Shown here: piece after piece, positions 1-14,088 of the stretch
How the letters are laid out: the number at the start of each line of letters is the position of its first letter
Position numbering within the stretch: position 1 is the first letter of the stretch
DNA from: Cocos nucifera
Taxonomy: Eukaryota > Streptophyta > Magnoliopsida > Arecales > Arecaceae
Assembly (NCBI GenBank): GCA_006176705.1
Contig: QRFJ01007198.1
Span: 1 to 64,000 of the forward strand
DNA: 64,000 nt
Direction: 5' to 3'
Made by a program: the position numbers and the translations under genes
The notes under the pieces: model-generated
Database searches by the model: none
What the model saw: the letters and a program-made list of their open reading frames with translations, nothing else
What the model was told of the DNA's origin: nothing

Positions 1-147
1 TTAAAATCCAATTTGAGTTGCCATTTGAGCCCAAACTCCTTAATTACCTATAAATATAGACTAGAGATACAAATTTTAATAAAATAATACTCAATTACTT
101 ATAATATTACATGTCTCTTAGTGAACTTAATTTTAAGTGTTTATCCA
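1..147 (-). repeat. Element E, inner end of 3' LTR (partial)
   Basis: This is the inner end of the 3' LTR of Gypsy-type element E, read on the minus strand; the rest lies left of the window. It aligns with 17770-17867: both share the run ATTTGAGTTGC, then GAGCCCAAAC, GATTACCT-like and ATAGACTAGAG blocks, and end in TTTAAGTGTTTATC(C)A. The 17.7 kb copy is the matching end of the 5' LTR. A purine-rich tract follows immediately inward on the minus strand, as expected next to a 3' LTR. Confidence 0.7.
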
Positions 148-3100
148 CACCCAATCCCAAACTTAAACCATTTGCTCTCTCGAGTTAAAGTAGATAAATT
201 AGCCAATATATACCAACTCGATTTTTAAATATAAAGTCTAGTTAGAATTCCTAAAAAAGTTGTTATCCGACCAGTATAGCTTAAAGATGGTTCTTTATCA
301 TCGGATTATTTAATTTGACCCACCTTCTAGTGAATGAGTATTTAGCCATAAAAACTTTTAGAGATCTTCTTTTTTATCAAACTTTCTACTTTGATCTTTA
401 ATCCTCTAATAATTTAGTTCCTCTTATTATCCACCTCTTTTTTTTAATTGATTTCTGCATCCTACCTGATGTGGAACCAACAACGTCTTAATCAAGGGCG
501 GAAGGGCACCAGTTATCAAGTAAGATAATACTAAATCTTTTTTTTTTAATTATATTCCCACTTTTCTTGATGTGAGAGATCATGTCTGCTTATATGGCAA
601 CAAGATCTGGTTACTCGCATGAAAAAATCAATAATATCACTCTTTTTTTAGTAGATTCTAACCGGAAAATTTTTGCATTAATGACCTTTTCATCCAACTC
701 CCATGAAGCAGATTCTTTATTGAGATTAGGTTAAGAAGAAAGTCTATGGAATCACTTAAAAATTTTGGTCTGATCTAATCCACCCTTACCATTCATTGGG
801 GTTTTCTTAATAATTTACTCCTCACTATCTCTAAATATATCTAAACCTATTAAAATATAATTGCATCCAACTCTACCTGACTCGTCCCATAAATATATAC
901 TTAAATTCAAAACAATAAGTTGATACCATAAAGCTAATTATTTTCAAATCATACTTGGAGGACTCTATTCAAATTAAATTAGTTATTATTCTATCTTAGT
1001 TTGTATTCTCTCCAATGGAAGAAGAGAATACATAAATCATTAACACACCTAATAATATATAAGAAAAGATACCACCTGAGTTTGATGTATGCATCATTGC
1101 TGAGAGAAGCCTCTCATTGCTTGGGCGTGGTTGTGTTCTAGACTCTAGCTGGCATAAACATTGGCTCCTCCCCAACTTTGGTTAATATCATTCACCCATC
1201 CACTTTCTACTGTGGAGATCCAACTTCGGGTAATTATCTTTTCTTAGAGATTCCTACAAAATTGAAAAGAGAAAAAAAAATTGTGCATATGCTGGGTTGC
1301 CTCCCAGGCACTTAAGTTTAACATTTTTTCAGTCGGACTAACCAGGCTTTCTCATCTATCCAGGATTCAATATACCAATACTAAAAAAAAATTCTCATGG
1401 TCTCTTCCACCTCCCAAATTTCAAAAAATAACTTGTGCAACCCCCATAATATTCATACAATTTTATGTATTTCTTTATTATCTAATTTTTAGGAAGATGG
1501 TTTGCAGTTCTCTCGACAATCCTTTGTTTATCAACGATTTCTTTCTATTTGTTTTTATAAACATGCTTCTACAATGGTTGGCTTTCACAAGATTAATAAG
1601 TTATATCTGATGTATTGAAATTGATGAGGAAGCATGTTCATATGGTCTATACATATGTACTTAGGGTGTGTGATCTGAGGGTGGTTTTCAGTTCTAGGAC
1701 CAATGGTGACTCAAAGAGGAAGTTACTGGAGTAGTTATTATAGGTATAGGCTCATATTTCTAAAGAGACCCATGGAGGAGTGGTGACTAAAACTCTGGCT
1801 GGCTCTAGTAATGTGTTCACATCTCTTAATATATCCATCTAGGTCAAAATCATTCCACTACAAAAGATCCCAACGTTGTATGCATTATGTCCCTGAGAAA
1901 ATACTTTTAAGTGATAGTTCCTCTATTATCTCTGTCTACCACTTCTACTTTCAAAACATGTAGTAGTTGTGATCCTGGGGAGCCTGAAATACATATAACC
2001 TCAGCTTTCTATTTCCAAATGAAGACATCCATGACTCCATCACATATACTATGTGAGTGACATGCTATTGGACTTGTAGCTAGGTAAGGGTCATCTAATA
2101 AATTATGGAATCTTAATGGATCACCAGAATGCTCCATCCTATAAATCAAAGAGTCACTAAATAGTAAAAAATTCCTTTCGTATCGCTGGACTAAAATCTA
2201 TCGATTTATTCCAACTATGGCGCTCTTAATGGATCTATTCAGCTAAACTTAACCAAAGATTACTGAAGTGGGGCATTCCCTTAAATCACCAATATCTAAA
2301 GAGATCATATACTAAACTAGGAAGAATATTTACCACCTGGCCCTAATAGATCTAACAAAGCTTTCTCAATGTGTAGGTTCCCTATGACACAGAGATGAGT
2401 CCAGTGGGGCACCTGCCATCCTTAATTTAAGGAGGCCGTAGCAATGTATGGACCAGACTGAACTGGCCTATCAGTAAGACAAACTTTTTTTCTGGGATGA
2501 TTTTAGATCTTCTTTGTTTTGTGTGCACAAATCTTATCAATGAACTTAGCATAGGCTGGAACTGGTTTTATGTGCCATGCTAGAAGGAAGATAATTTGAA
2601 TTTGTTTAAATAGCGTTCTAGCATTTCATCTAAACCATACTTCTTGTTATAGAAGCTAGGGATTCTCCTATGCACCAAAATATTGAACCCGCTCTGGGTA
2701 AATATGACCTTGGTGTTGCTTAGATTACTGGTTCATCCCTTGCCCTACCGTTCCTTTCTTTTGTGTGTGGTTCAGATTCAGTCAACTTTATTCATTAGGT
2801 TTTAGTCTTTTCAAGTTCAGCATGTGTTTATTGACGCTACCATTCCTGAGGTCATAATTAGATTTGGCTTGTTCGGAAAAAGTTTCATATGTGTTAAAAT
2901 TCTCAACCCTGATGCTGACCTCTAAGATTTACATCTTTAGGTTGTACGGCATAGTTTCCCATCTCTTCCTCTTATTGAATGCAGTGCTAGTTTGTACCGT
3001 TTTGGGGGTCCTCTAGCTTGCAATGGGATGCATGTCGAGAATGAAGAGTCTGGAAGTGGATTTCTATCCCTTGCTAAAGCTTGTAGAACCCCCTTCTCCT

Positions 3101-5988
3101 CAAATTAGAACTATAGTTGCTAGGAGAAGATTGAGGGGGCATTCTGAAATACTGAGGCTATGATGTTATTCTTAAACTTACATTCCCTGTGTGATTAGGA
3201 TCCCGCTGAAAGTTGGGGTTGACCATAGGTGTTTCCAAAGAGACCACCTCTTGGCTGATTCTTCTAGCAAGATTATACGTATTGGAATATGGGTCATTCT
3301 AATGTAAGAATAGTATGAGTTGAGCTTGCGGTGGGCATGCTCCTGTACAAAATGCTTAGAATAACTGATGTGATTGCTAGGCAATCACCAATTAGTATTG
3401 AGTTAGAACTCGACATAGATTCGTATACAAACATCTTGTGACTATGCACGCCCATGGACAGAAAAAGTGGTGTATTCTGACTTTGCTAGTAATTCAATCA
3501 AGCTTCTGGGATAGGTACATCCACCTTGTGTGTGTGAGTGTCCATACAGATTTACCTCCATTACATTCCGCCTCTCTTGAAGTCCTTAACTTGTGAGTGA
3601 GCTTCTCTAGACGTACCCGCAGACATAAAATAATATAATAAAATATTTCACTCAGGGTCATTGAATATACTGACCAAGCTTGCCATTGCTCGCTTTATAA
3701 GCATGAATGTCCCACCCACAGTTAAGAATCAATAATTTATCTATGTTTGCTGCTGAATATGCTCATCTGTAAAAGCACTGGAACCAATTTGCCCATTTGG
3801 ATATGGCAAGATGTGGAACACTGCGGATGAGGTCTTTATAGCTTTGTCACGTAAGTTTCGTGGAACATCTCTGCCTTCTCCAATTGGGTTTAAAACTAGT
3901 TATGGCTTTTCTAATTTGGTTGTTTCCCAATTTTGGAATAAATTTCTTGTAGAAATTTTCTTTGTTGAATTGGTCCCAGGTTGAAATGAGTCATCAGAAT
4001 CTATAATCCAGTCGACCAGTATTTAGCCTTTGTCTTTAAGCGAAAAGAAAAATCAATTTCATACCTAAAGGCTTTCATTCAGAGAGATTTTGAATTTTGA
4101 CGGTAGAATATTTTCTCAAAAAAATCATCAGATGTTTGTAGGTGTCTCTGCATTACAAGTCCATAGAAGATGTTAATATTTGGAATGATGCTGGTATCGT
4201 AAATACTCGTATTGAGTTGCTTCCTCATAGGAGGTAAGCTGGATTACACGTGGGGCGGCAATTGCAAAGTAAGCGGTATATGATGAAAGACTGCCTTGGA
4301 AGACTCCCCAATGGGCATGGTGGATCAGTCTATGGATTGCGGTTCCATGATTCTTGCTTGAATAGCTCAGATAGTTTTCCATTCTATTTCAGCAATCTAA
4401 AGGATGGATTTTAGGTTGTAATAATCTGGCTGGATGACCCAAGGCATACACCCTTAAATTATTATAATTCGCGAACAAACCTTGAAGTTTTTTTTTATAC
4501 ATATAATAAGAAGAGAAGAGGGAAACGAAGAGTTCTAAAGAAGAGAATCCTAAAGGAATCCTAAAGCTAAGAATCAATAAGAAGTAAATGTTATAGTTAG
4601 ATTTTAATGACAATCAAGTTAGAAGCACCTATAATGGATCTCCCTCTATCCTAAGGTTGACTCCTAGTTCTAGACAGCCTCCTACTGTTCTAAGTTAGCC
4701 TTTCAAGCCCTTCAAGTTGGAGCTTAACCAACCAACTGATCACGGTAATGTGTTTCAAGATCGGTGAGAGTTCTCGCTCATTGTTTTCTTTAGACATTTA
4801 AATTTAATTGGCCAGTATCAAGCAAATAAACACCAATTATAAACCATCTCTATTCTTACGAGCCCCAGTCATCCCCAAAAACACTTCGCCCTTAGGACAC
4901 CAGCTAGTTGACCAAGTACATTTAGCTCGATCACAACCTCTCAGGTCACTTATCCTATTGAGCTCAAAATCCCTAGGGTCCTCCAATCGATCTAATTTGC
5001 TTTGTATATTTATAAAGCCAACTCTTAGTGTCAATGCAAAATATGGAAGATAGTGATTTATGGGCTAAGGAGGGTGTGATAACAAAATCCTCATCTTATT
5101 TCTTATTTAATTGGGTTTAAGATAGCTTTCGTAAATGTATTTTATCGAATAGATGTAAGTAGTTAAAATTTAGAAATACTGAAATGTGCCGCTAAATACA
5201 AGTTAAATAAATCTTTAAGATTTCACATTAATTCTTTGATCCTTATACGTTAAGTGTTATGTAGTCGTTTGTTTTTTTTTTTATGTTATGTTATCTAGAG
5301 CAGAAGGGGAATTTAACGAGAAAGGCTTTTAATTTAAGTTAATTAGATTTGAACAAGATTTAGAGAATCTAACTAAATAAGAAAGTTAAATGTATGCTAA
5401 GATTAAAAGGGCAACTATATAACTACAAATAAAGCAGAAATCAAATTCTTACTTTTAAGGTAATTATTTTAAAACTTATGAAAAGCCAGCAAATTACTAA
5501 TTTAATATTAAGCGAGTAAATTATTCTCATGAATTTAAAAGCAGAAAATTTTTATGCATGTGCAAAAATAAGGTAATTCTAAATCTGAGAAAGCAGTAAA
5601 TACTATATCATGAAAAATAATAATGGCAAGAAAATTTTAAAGAAAATTAAATAGACAAGTATAAACTAAGCATTTGAATAGTAAAGCAGTCAAATTTTTT
5701 AATTATTTTTTAATTTTTTTAGAAGAGAGTGATATAAAAAGAAATTAAATTATTCTAGAAAATAAAATGCAAGTCTAATAAATAGACAGAAATTCAAAGG
5801 TCAAAAAAGTTTAATTTACTCAGTAAAGATAGTAAAGCATCTAAAGCAAAATATAAATAACTAGTAGAGCGAATATAATAATTTGTATATCCATCTTCTT
5901 AAATATATTTTAGTAGATTTTTTTTTTCAAAAATACATATACGTCAAGATCTTCGGACAAAAATGGTGGCTTAATGCCAAAATCCTCC
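148..5988 (-). mobile_element. Element E internal region, degenerate gag-only Gypsy-type retroelement
   Basis: Minus-strand internal region of an old element related to F (31629-39310). Shared landmarks in the same order: a polypurine tract with a CTCGAG next to the 3' LTR (148-190); a GATG..GGTTACTCG block near 550-620 (F: 33555 and 33830); a GGGTTGCCTCCCA block near 1292 (F: 34415); gag similarity near 3660-4400; a TTCTAAAGAAGAG block near 4525 (F: 36706); and a leader block at 4640-5100. Nothing between 190 and 3650 reads as a protein domain; the small open frames there are not conserved in F. No RT, integrase or protease was seen. Heavily decayed, so the boundaries of its parts are approximate. 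Confidence 0.65.
3660..4400 (-). pseudogene. Decayed gag of element E
   Basis: Similarity to the F gag gene (35793-36410) is visible at the DNA level. The stretch around 4030-4190 (TTTGTCTTTAA, then GAATTTTGACGGTAGA, then TCAGATGTTTGTAGG) lines up with F 36130-36290. In F this encodes the retrotrans_gag-type capsid core. In E the frame is destroyed by stops and indels; only pieces of 60-70 codons stay open (4173-4382, 3178-3384). The product would have been the capsid protein that packages the element RNA. Ends are approximate because the coding similarity fades on both sides. Confidence 0.55.
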
Positions 5989-6091
5989 TGATGCGTAGTC
6001 GTTGAGGTAGCTCACAAAAAAAATCCTAGCTTCACTACATATTGTCCAGATAGGCATGATCGGAGATTCAAGTATCCGCAGGGATGCTTAG
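5989..6091 (-). repeat. Element E 5' LTR, inner piece, cut by insertion of A
   Basis: Starts with TGATGCGTAGTCGTTGAGG, which resembles the LTR edge of F (TGATAGG..GCGATGTTGTCGTTAAG at 37720), just after a decayed primer-site region. It stops at the insertion point of Copia element A. The last five bases, CTTAG (6087-6091), are matched by CTTGG at 17077-17081, the presumed A target duplication. The LTR resumes at 17082. Confidence 0.55.
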
Positions 6092-8383
6092 TGAAGGAAA
6101 AACTCCTGATTTCTCGAGCAGGTTCCGTTCAGATCTGATCAGATCAAGAGATATATTTTCAAAAATTTTTATTTTGATTCAATCAGATCTTGATATTTTT
6201 AGATCTGATTCTATTAGTTATTAATAAATAAAATAAAGATCCATAAATTAAATACCAATTTAATTTACCTTAATTTGGTAATCCTATTACCCTGTTAGAT
6301 GTCACTGATTGCAGCGAAGGTTCTGGATCTAGCCACGCAAGCGCCTGGCCTCTACCGGTATCCACTCAGGTTGGATCTGAGATCCTCTTTCTTCTCTATT
6401 CACACTCCAAAAATCAGAATCTGGATCGATCTGGGAGATCTTCAAAAACTCTTTTGAAAGATCTGCAGTCGTCCTTTTGCAGCAGCGCACAGATCCTTCT
6501 TGCTTTTGATCGCCTTCCTTGATCTGAATCGCACCAACCAAAGTCACAAACACCTTTTGGAGGTGGAGAGCAAGGGAGAAGAAGCTATTTTGCTATGGAG
6601 GAGGGGAGAGGCAGCCTTGGGGACTGGGTTTCTCAATTGAATTGCATTAGCACTAGAATCTGAGTTGGGCGCAGGGTCTTATTTATAGACTAAGCGTGAT
6701 CAACTCCCTCTTCCTCCCAACCAATTATCAAACCCTTTGTGAAATCAGATCTAAATCTGATTGGTGGGAATAAGGACACCCTGGATTCCTCCTTAGAGGG
6801 TGCCTAAGACCAGTCAAAGTTGGTTCTTAGAAGAACTCTAATTGGAATCCAAAAGGAGATGGAGTCCTTGTCCATAAGGACTCCTAGGCGCCTCCTACTT
6901 GGGCTCACGCCACCCTTGGCGTGTGCCCTTCTCCTTGCCAGGTTCTGGTAGGGGACAGGCCCCCACCAGCTCTCAATAGGTGCGATACATTGTGGTCAAA
7001 TATCAAAAGTCGTCAATGGTCAACGTTTGACCAGTCAAAGGTAGACTTTTGACCAAAGTCAAAGAACAAGAAATGGCAGCGTGACCAAAAATGGCAAGGT
7101 AATGACTCTAAAAAAAGACAAACTATTCTGACTTGGACAACCTCCAGTCAGACCAATGAAGGCCTCTGATTGACACAAACTCTTTTGGCTCAGACAGGAC
7201 AACTTATTTATGATGATAGCAAAAGAAGAACGTTAGGTTCAATCGAGTGCTAGCACGATTTTCCTTAACCTAATTGAATCTCATTCAGAATCAATTAACT
7301 AGGTTAGTTCAATTGAGGATCACCAGATTCAAACCCTTGTTTGTGTGAACCCCAGTTAGGTTCAGTTCTGTATGGTAGAGATATGTCATGATCTCTATCA
7401 TAGACATCATCGAAACTCCTCGTATTGGATCAGAACTCTTTCTGATTCGTACAGCTAGAATGATCGATCATCTAAATCATTCTAATTGCTCCCAAAATCC
7501 ACCAGTGACCCTAGCTAGTATATGGTGGCCAACCCATCAGGTCTAAATGCGAACCTCTTGGTGCAGCTACCTGTGTGATTAAGTTTCTTCTATCTTGAGC
7601 CTCGATTAGGTATAAGATAATAACAGTCAAACCCTAGTCTCTGTCATATGATATAAATCATTCAATTCGAGTCCAATGTGAAAACCTAAATAGAAACTCT
7701 TTCATATATTTCACCTTTGCCATGGCCATGGGCTTCAGGACTTGATTCTCATGATTATCATAGGGCTGCTCCTCTACCACCGAGGTAGATAGATCCCATT
7801 TGATGCAATCCAGTTCCTACTAATGAACATGCATATAGCCAACATACACCTCAGGGTCCATATGGCTAGGAGACCGAGTATGGTGTAGTCAAACTATAAC
7901 ACCCTCAGGTGAACTGTCCATGCATCTCAGGTCAAAAACAGACCACACTATACTCAGCATCGAGTCAGTCATTGACGAGAAGGTAGACTTCCTAATGACT
8001 ACTCGAGGTGGTCACGCTCAGTGCGCCTCTGTTCTCTTAACGAGTACCTGTACTTCGCTCCAGTGTCTCCACACCGTTAGACTCAAGACTCATCTACTAA
8101 AGAGAAGCGATCGTACACCAACTTCCGGTAATCAATCATCCTTCTATGTGGTCGAGAGCTGTTTATGAGATTATATATGATTATTCATGTCTGTGATTTC
8201 AACTCTTAAAATATGAATTATCATTACCATTAACTACAAGGATTATCACAGACACTAAATAATAGCAAGGTAATAGAAAATAACCCATTTCATTAATTAT
8301 AGTCAAAATTATAATTTTGCCCCTAGAAGTGGTATTACAAGTGTCAGCCAATTCCGGCTTCTAGGGCACATATATATCTAACA
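6092..8383 (-). repeat. Element A 3' LTR
   Basis: Pairs with 14787-17076. On the minus strand it begins at 8383 with TGTTAGAT and ends at 6092. It carries the TATA-type box (TATAAATA on the minus strand, 6680-6687) and the W-box-rich stretch (6993-7066). Compared with the 5' LTR it shows many one-base insertions, for example around 8010-8070 against 16710-16770. Confidence 0.92.
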
Positions 8384-8400
8384 ATCTTCCCACTTGTCTA
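8384..8400 (-). other. Polypurine tract of element A
   Basis: On the minus strand this reads CTTTAGACAAGTGGGAAGA directly against the TGTTAGA start of the 3' LTR. Copia elements use such a tract (AAGTGGGAGA type) to prime plus-strand DNA. Confidence 0.85.
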
Positions 8401-8413
8401 AAGGCCAATTGGC

Positions 8414-11400
8414 TTACCTAATTCTAAGTACCCGCTTCTTCTCAGTGGCTTTTCCGATTTCTGCTGGGCCAACGGCTTTGTATAAGTGGGGTCTACCACC
8501 ATTATTGCGCGAGTTGACTACTCTTGACCTCAACGTAACCTTTCTCAAGTAATCGCGATGAGATGATATCTGACCGCTATGTGCTTGGACTTCTGGTGAG
8601 AACCTCGGCTCCTTAGCAAGAGGCTTGGCTCCATTGTTGTCCGCAGTAAAGAGGAAGGCATCTGATGGCATTACTCCAATTTCTTGCAAAGGGCAAACTT
8701 CTTTATACCCAGAATTGTTCTCTTTGCAGCCTCTGATTGCAGCGTATAATAGCTTCTCTTCATGTGGAATCTGCCTATCACAGTTTGCTTGAAACCTTCC
8801 AGCTGAACAGCTCCACATTGACACAAAGACTTCTAGATGTCGACTTTCGATTCAATCCTATATCAGAGCCATGAAGTCGCGATAGTCTGTGTATCCTTGA
8901 ACTTGTGAGTTTTTTCACATTACCAAAGATCAGCTATCATATCCCTTAGTTCTTCCGTCAGTACTTCAAGGATACATTTCAAAGATAGTCCAGTGTTCTT
9001 CACCTGGAGTTTTGGACTGACACTGCTTGTGACACTCACAGCTATGGGCTATAATCAGGTCGTTGTACATAGCATGGATACAATGAGGCTCCTATTGCAG
9101 AAAGGCATAAGGGATCTGTGCTCATGGCATTCTAGTATTCCTCAGGCCCAAGGTGCTATTATAGGGACTCTTCGTGTGGAATAGAAGTGACATACCATGT
9201 TCTGAAGGGGTATTAATCCGCCTTCTAGTGACGTTTTTCCATAACTAAACCTCATTAGTACTTCTCTTACTGTACATCTTCTTGTGAAAGTCCTAGCCTC
9301 GAGTGATTTGGTCTTATCCCTATAGACCTTAAATTTTCTAAATAAAAGGATGCCTTCACCTAGGTCTTTTCATGGAGAATTCCTTGGACAACCACTATCT
9401 TGACTGTATGTCAAGCATCGGGAATATCATTCCATAAGGTTAGGGATGTCATTCCACGTACAAAATACGAGGAAAGACAAGCAGCGCGTCACCACGACCC
9501 TCTTGAACACATGGTTTCTCTCTCCATTTTTGATGGACACACCCAAACTTTTGGATCATCATCATTGAGATACGAGTGTTCTCAGTCTCCGAGTATGCTG
9601 CTTAAGTCATATTGGTACTTTGCAGTCTGCAAATTATCGCTTGTGATCAAGGTTCAGTGGATGTGTGATGTACATGACTTAACTAGCGGCTGTTCCATTA
9701 GATATCTTCCTCAAGATTATATCCATTTTAGGAATGCTGTTTCTCGATTCCATTTGCCAATATTTCATAAATCGACCATTAGGCTTGCAATTAGCAAGTT
9801 TTATATGTGGTATTGGAATTTTCAGCATAGCCTACTCGGGAAAAGCGTATTCCTTGATAGTCAATCTTGCTCACGTTGAACATAACCTTTTGCCACCAGT
9901 CTGCTTTGAATGTTCCCACATTCCATCTGCCACCATATCTTTGTCTTCTTGAAGATTCAATTTACACCCAATAGGTACCTTATACCTTTCTGGTGGATCT
10001 ACCAAGGTCCACGTTGGTGTTGAGTGCATCCGACGTCGAATCTCTGACTTCATTGGTCCTTCCCAAGCCATTTCTCCAGAGTCTGATATCTGATACGCCT
10101 CGTTGTAGGTTTGGGAATCATCTTCCATCATTGAAGCACCATTAACCCTACGAGGAGACATGTTCCTCTACATCCTCTTGAAATAATACCTTATAACTAT
10201 TCTTTCAGGGGGATGGGAAAACTCTTTCCGATCTACGGAAGGTGGAGGGAGTAGGTTCTTAGATGGTCCAACAATACGTGATTAGCGTTCCCTTGGTCCG
10301 TGCTCTGTCCTTCGTGAGACTTCTCATCCAGGTTTTAATCAGTCTTTCCAAGTGCCATATGCTGAACGTAATGTTTGTTAAGACAATATGCATCGACTCA
10401 CACATGTCTCTTTGCTGAAGCGTCTTTGACCTCGTTCATGATGCAAATAGTTCATGCCATGAATGCTCTTGTAAGATACTTCCTATGCATATCGAAGCGT
10501 TGAAGATCTAGGTTCTAGATGTCCGCGACAGATTCGTTTCCTTTCTGAAACTATAGTCCGTATTGCCATCTCAGATCACTAATTCCCTACTTCATACGGT
10601 ATCCGTACGTCCGAGTTTAACTGTTTTCCAGTCCCCTCACATTGATCAACATTAGGTTATTGCCTACCTGTGTAATCTCATAGTCGCGTTACTGACTTGT
10701 AGTTTTCTTGGCTCAACCTGAATGAGTTCACATTGGTCCTAGCTCTTTCACTTGTGAGACTTTCTCATCAAGCTTAATCTGCTTTCAATGCCACTATCTT
10801 GAAAACTGTTTTTCAAAAATATGGCATGTGATCTAATCATTGTGGTCTTCTGGAAGTAAAATGTATCCTAATGACTCTTAGGATATCCTATAATCGAGCT
10901 TGAGACCTAAATTCAACTGTCCGCTGTTTCTTTTGACATAAGTCCGCACAACCAAATTCTAGATACTCAGACTTGGTTCTTACCGTGCCATATCTCATAC
11001 GGTGTGGTAGGAACGGTTTTAGAGGAACCTATTCAGTAATATATTAAGTTAATGAAGCCCCAAAGGAAATCAGTGAGTCTGTGAAGCTCATCATGGATCG
11101 AACCATATCCAATAGAGTCCGATTTCTCCATTCTGAAACCCCATTGAGTTGAGATGTTCCTTGGTGGAGTCCATTGAGAGACTATGCCATTTTCCTTTAA
11201 GATAGTCTAGGAATTCCCGGCTAAGGTATTCACCTCCTCGATCTGATCGAAGAACTAATGGATTTTCTGTTTATTTTTCTACTTCATGTCTGAATTCTTT
11301 TGAACTTTTCAAAGGCTTCAGACTTGTGTCTTCATAAGATACACATACCATACCTAGACAGATCATCAGTAAAGGTAATGAAGTAGACAAAATTGCCTCT

Positions 11401-12915
11401 AGCCGGCACATCAAATGGGCCGCACACATCTGTATGTACTAGGGCAAGGAGATCTGTGGCCCTCTCCCACTGATCCAATAAAAGGGAGTTTAGTCATTTT
11501 GCCTCTGAAGACAAGATTCACAAGTTGGATATGACTCAAAAGTCAATGGACTCAATAGCCCATTTTTCTCCAATTTGTTAATCCTATCTTCTGCTATATG
11601 ATCTAATTCTAGGTGCATAGATATCTGTCGTTGGACTATCCCTAGTCGTTTGGCATTCACGTTTTGCTCGATAGTTAAAACAGACATCAATATGCAACTG
11701 ATAAAGATCATTAATAAGGAAACCATTTGCAATTTTATTTCTTTCATTAAAAAATGTTACAATGGTCCTTAAAGAAGGTGATCACATAACCTTCTTGTGC
11801 TAAGCATGAATAGAAATCAAATTCTTGCTAGCTGCAGCACATAATAACAGTCTTTTAAAACTAAGTCTAAACCAGATGGTAATCGCACGAAGGATATGTT
11901 CGACGGGTACTGCAGCAACTCTTGCTCCATTACCGACGTTGGTAGGATCATGTCTCCATCCCTCAGCCTCCTGCTATCTCAAGACCCTCATAGAAGTGCA
12001 CAGATGAGCAACTAGACACAGAGTACAGCACCCAACTGGATGAGAAAGAAATCGTAAGGTTAACTCATAACGAGCATACCTCCAAAAGGACCCTTCCTTC
12101 TTGTTCTCAGTGTGGGGCACGGTAAGTAGGGCAGTTCTGCTCTCAATGGCCGTCGTTATTGCAATGGAAACACCTTTCCTTTGCCATTGGCCTTCTTTCT
12201 TCGATTCTGCCTTGCTTCTTCTTTGATCCTTCATTCTTTTTTTCACAGACTTTCTTTTTCTTTCCATAAGACTTTCTTTTGGAAGAAGTCCGTTCCATAG
12301 CAAGAACTGAGCCTTTAGAAACCTTTCATAGAAAGCTCAGTGGTAACCAGCATATTATCAACTCGGCCAAGGAATTTTGAAGTTTATGCATGTGTAATTC
12401 ATGATGAATTCCCATATGCATCAGTCAAGGATTGCAGAATAATATCATCATTCTACAGATCCAAGTCCAACTTCACACCGAGCTTCTCAAGCTCTTCATG
12501 TCCTTGATCATTGTCAGACAGTGATCTTGGACTAACTGCCCATCACGTATCTTAGCCTTAAAAAGTCATTTGTGACTTGTATATTTGGCTGCGCGACTCT
12601 GTTCACCCAAACATCTCCTGTAGTGAGCCAACATTTGGCGAGCAGTCCTGATTATTTCATGTCGGCGCTGAGCTCATCAGACATCGAGCCCAAACATGTA
12701 GTATCTGCCTTATTGTCTTCGTCAATCCATTTTTTCAGAGACGTTCTCTGTTCAACAAATGGATGGGCTGGTAATGTGGGAGGGTCCTGGTCCAAAACAT
12801 GTGTTAACTTCTCTGAACCCAAAATAATTTTGTAGTTCTTGAGCCAATCTTTTATAATTGTCTCAATCAGTCTATGTGTGTCCAGGATACGTGCCAATGG
12901 ATTTGACGCAGACAT
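8414..12915 (-). pseudogene. Element A gag-pol polyprotein, broken by frameshifts
   Basis: Copia polyprotein in the order gag, zinc knuckle, protease, integrase, RT, RNase H, reading down from the ATG at 12915 (MSASNPLARILD). Gag capsid core: 12652-12915. Zinc knuckle: 12131-12172, C-X2-C-X4-H-X4-C, all ligands present but the Trp after His is a stop (TGG to TGA). Protease site near 12020: the LDSGSS-type motif reads LYSVSS, so the catalytic Asp is lost. Pre-integrase and integrase: 11750-10500. RT starts near 10110 (VWTLVDPPE-like); the YVDD motif (9448-9460) carries one extra base. RNase H end: 8414-8824. The related copies B and G support these identities. No functional product is possible from this sequence. 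Confidence 0.88.
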
Positions 12916-14088
12916 ATTCCTGTAGAGAGTCAAAGATTCTAGTTAGATATTGTAATTTTGACTTGACCAATTTGTTTAGGGATTTTATTTTTAAACAAAT
13001 TAGCTTCCACTATTTTCTCGGACCCTACACTTCCTCTATAGAGATGCAAAAATCTCCATGATTAATTATTTCTAGTGGGTGGTGCGGTCTCACCAACTGA
13101 CTCATCACCTCACCTAACAGTTATTGGTGATGGGTTAGCCAATGAGTGAACAACTCTTGTTCAATGATTCTCTAATCATGGTGCACCCAAACTTGGTCTC
13201 TAATTCATGAATCTCACCGTATCCGGAATATTGATCCACTCCTTAGTTAAGTCAGACCCACCATTTGCATAGACTGGGTTCCTAATTGGGTCTCTCACCG
13301 TATCCGGAATATTAAGCCCAACTCATCCTCCAGCCCATAGCATCCAATGCCTAATAGACATGGTTGCGTCTTCCCGGTGCAACTGAGCCACTGTATCCAG
13401 TTGAGAACAATCAACCCCGGGAAGGGCCCGCACGTCTACAATGGTGGAAGACCTCGAACTTAATCTTTTCTTAGGGAGAATTGATTCAGGTCTCATTAAA
13501 CTAGACTTGGCTTAGTCATAACAATTATGACTAACCTAGTGGCATGGGTTAGCTCGGATTATTGACCACCTCAAATTAGAATTGTGTCAACAGATATGGC
13601 CAGGTAAGTGAGATCGGTGGAAGGAATACGCCGTTAACTCGCACAAGAATGCATTCAGGTCGAGTAGCTTCCAATTAAAAACCAGTCGGTCGTCTATGCC
13701 AAACTTACCTTAGACACCAAATTGTTTAGTCAGAACCAATTGGGTTAGCCTACAATCCAGACTCTAACCTCTGAGCCTAATTAGGTCTTGCTTGATCGTG
13801 ACTCGATCTTGACCCAGACTTAATCCTATTAGGCTGGTCAATTTAAGCATTGTTGATTCCATCTAACCAACTCTTGATTCGGTTTGATCAACTGCTTAGA
13901 CCTAATTGAGCTACCCAAGCCTGAACCCAGCATTATGAATATGTCTTAGATCTAAAATTCTCAATTTTAGACCTAATTGATATTCCATAAACTTAATTCT
14001 TAATTAAGTTGGGTTCATAAACAAAATATACATAATAAATCCTAGGGTTTCAGGATCTAGGATTTTGCAGAAAGTAAGTTTTGGGTTT

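Noticed and set aside
1281..1610. 109-codon plus-strand frame as a gene
   Set aside because: Lies on the wrong strand in E's non-coding part, over the GGGTTGCCTCCCA block shared with F, where the frame is not kept.
9400..9879. Open frame of 159 codons on the plus strand
   Set aside because: It lies antisense to the RT region of A; the minus strand carries the recognisable family text (with the YVDD site at 9448-9460). A chance frame.
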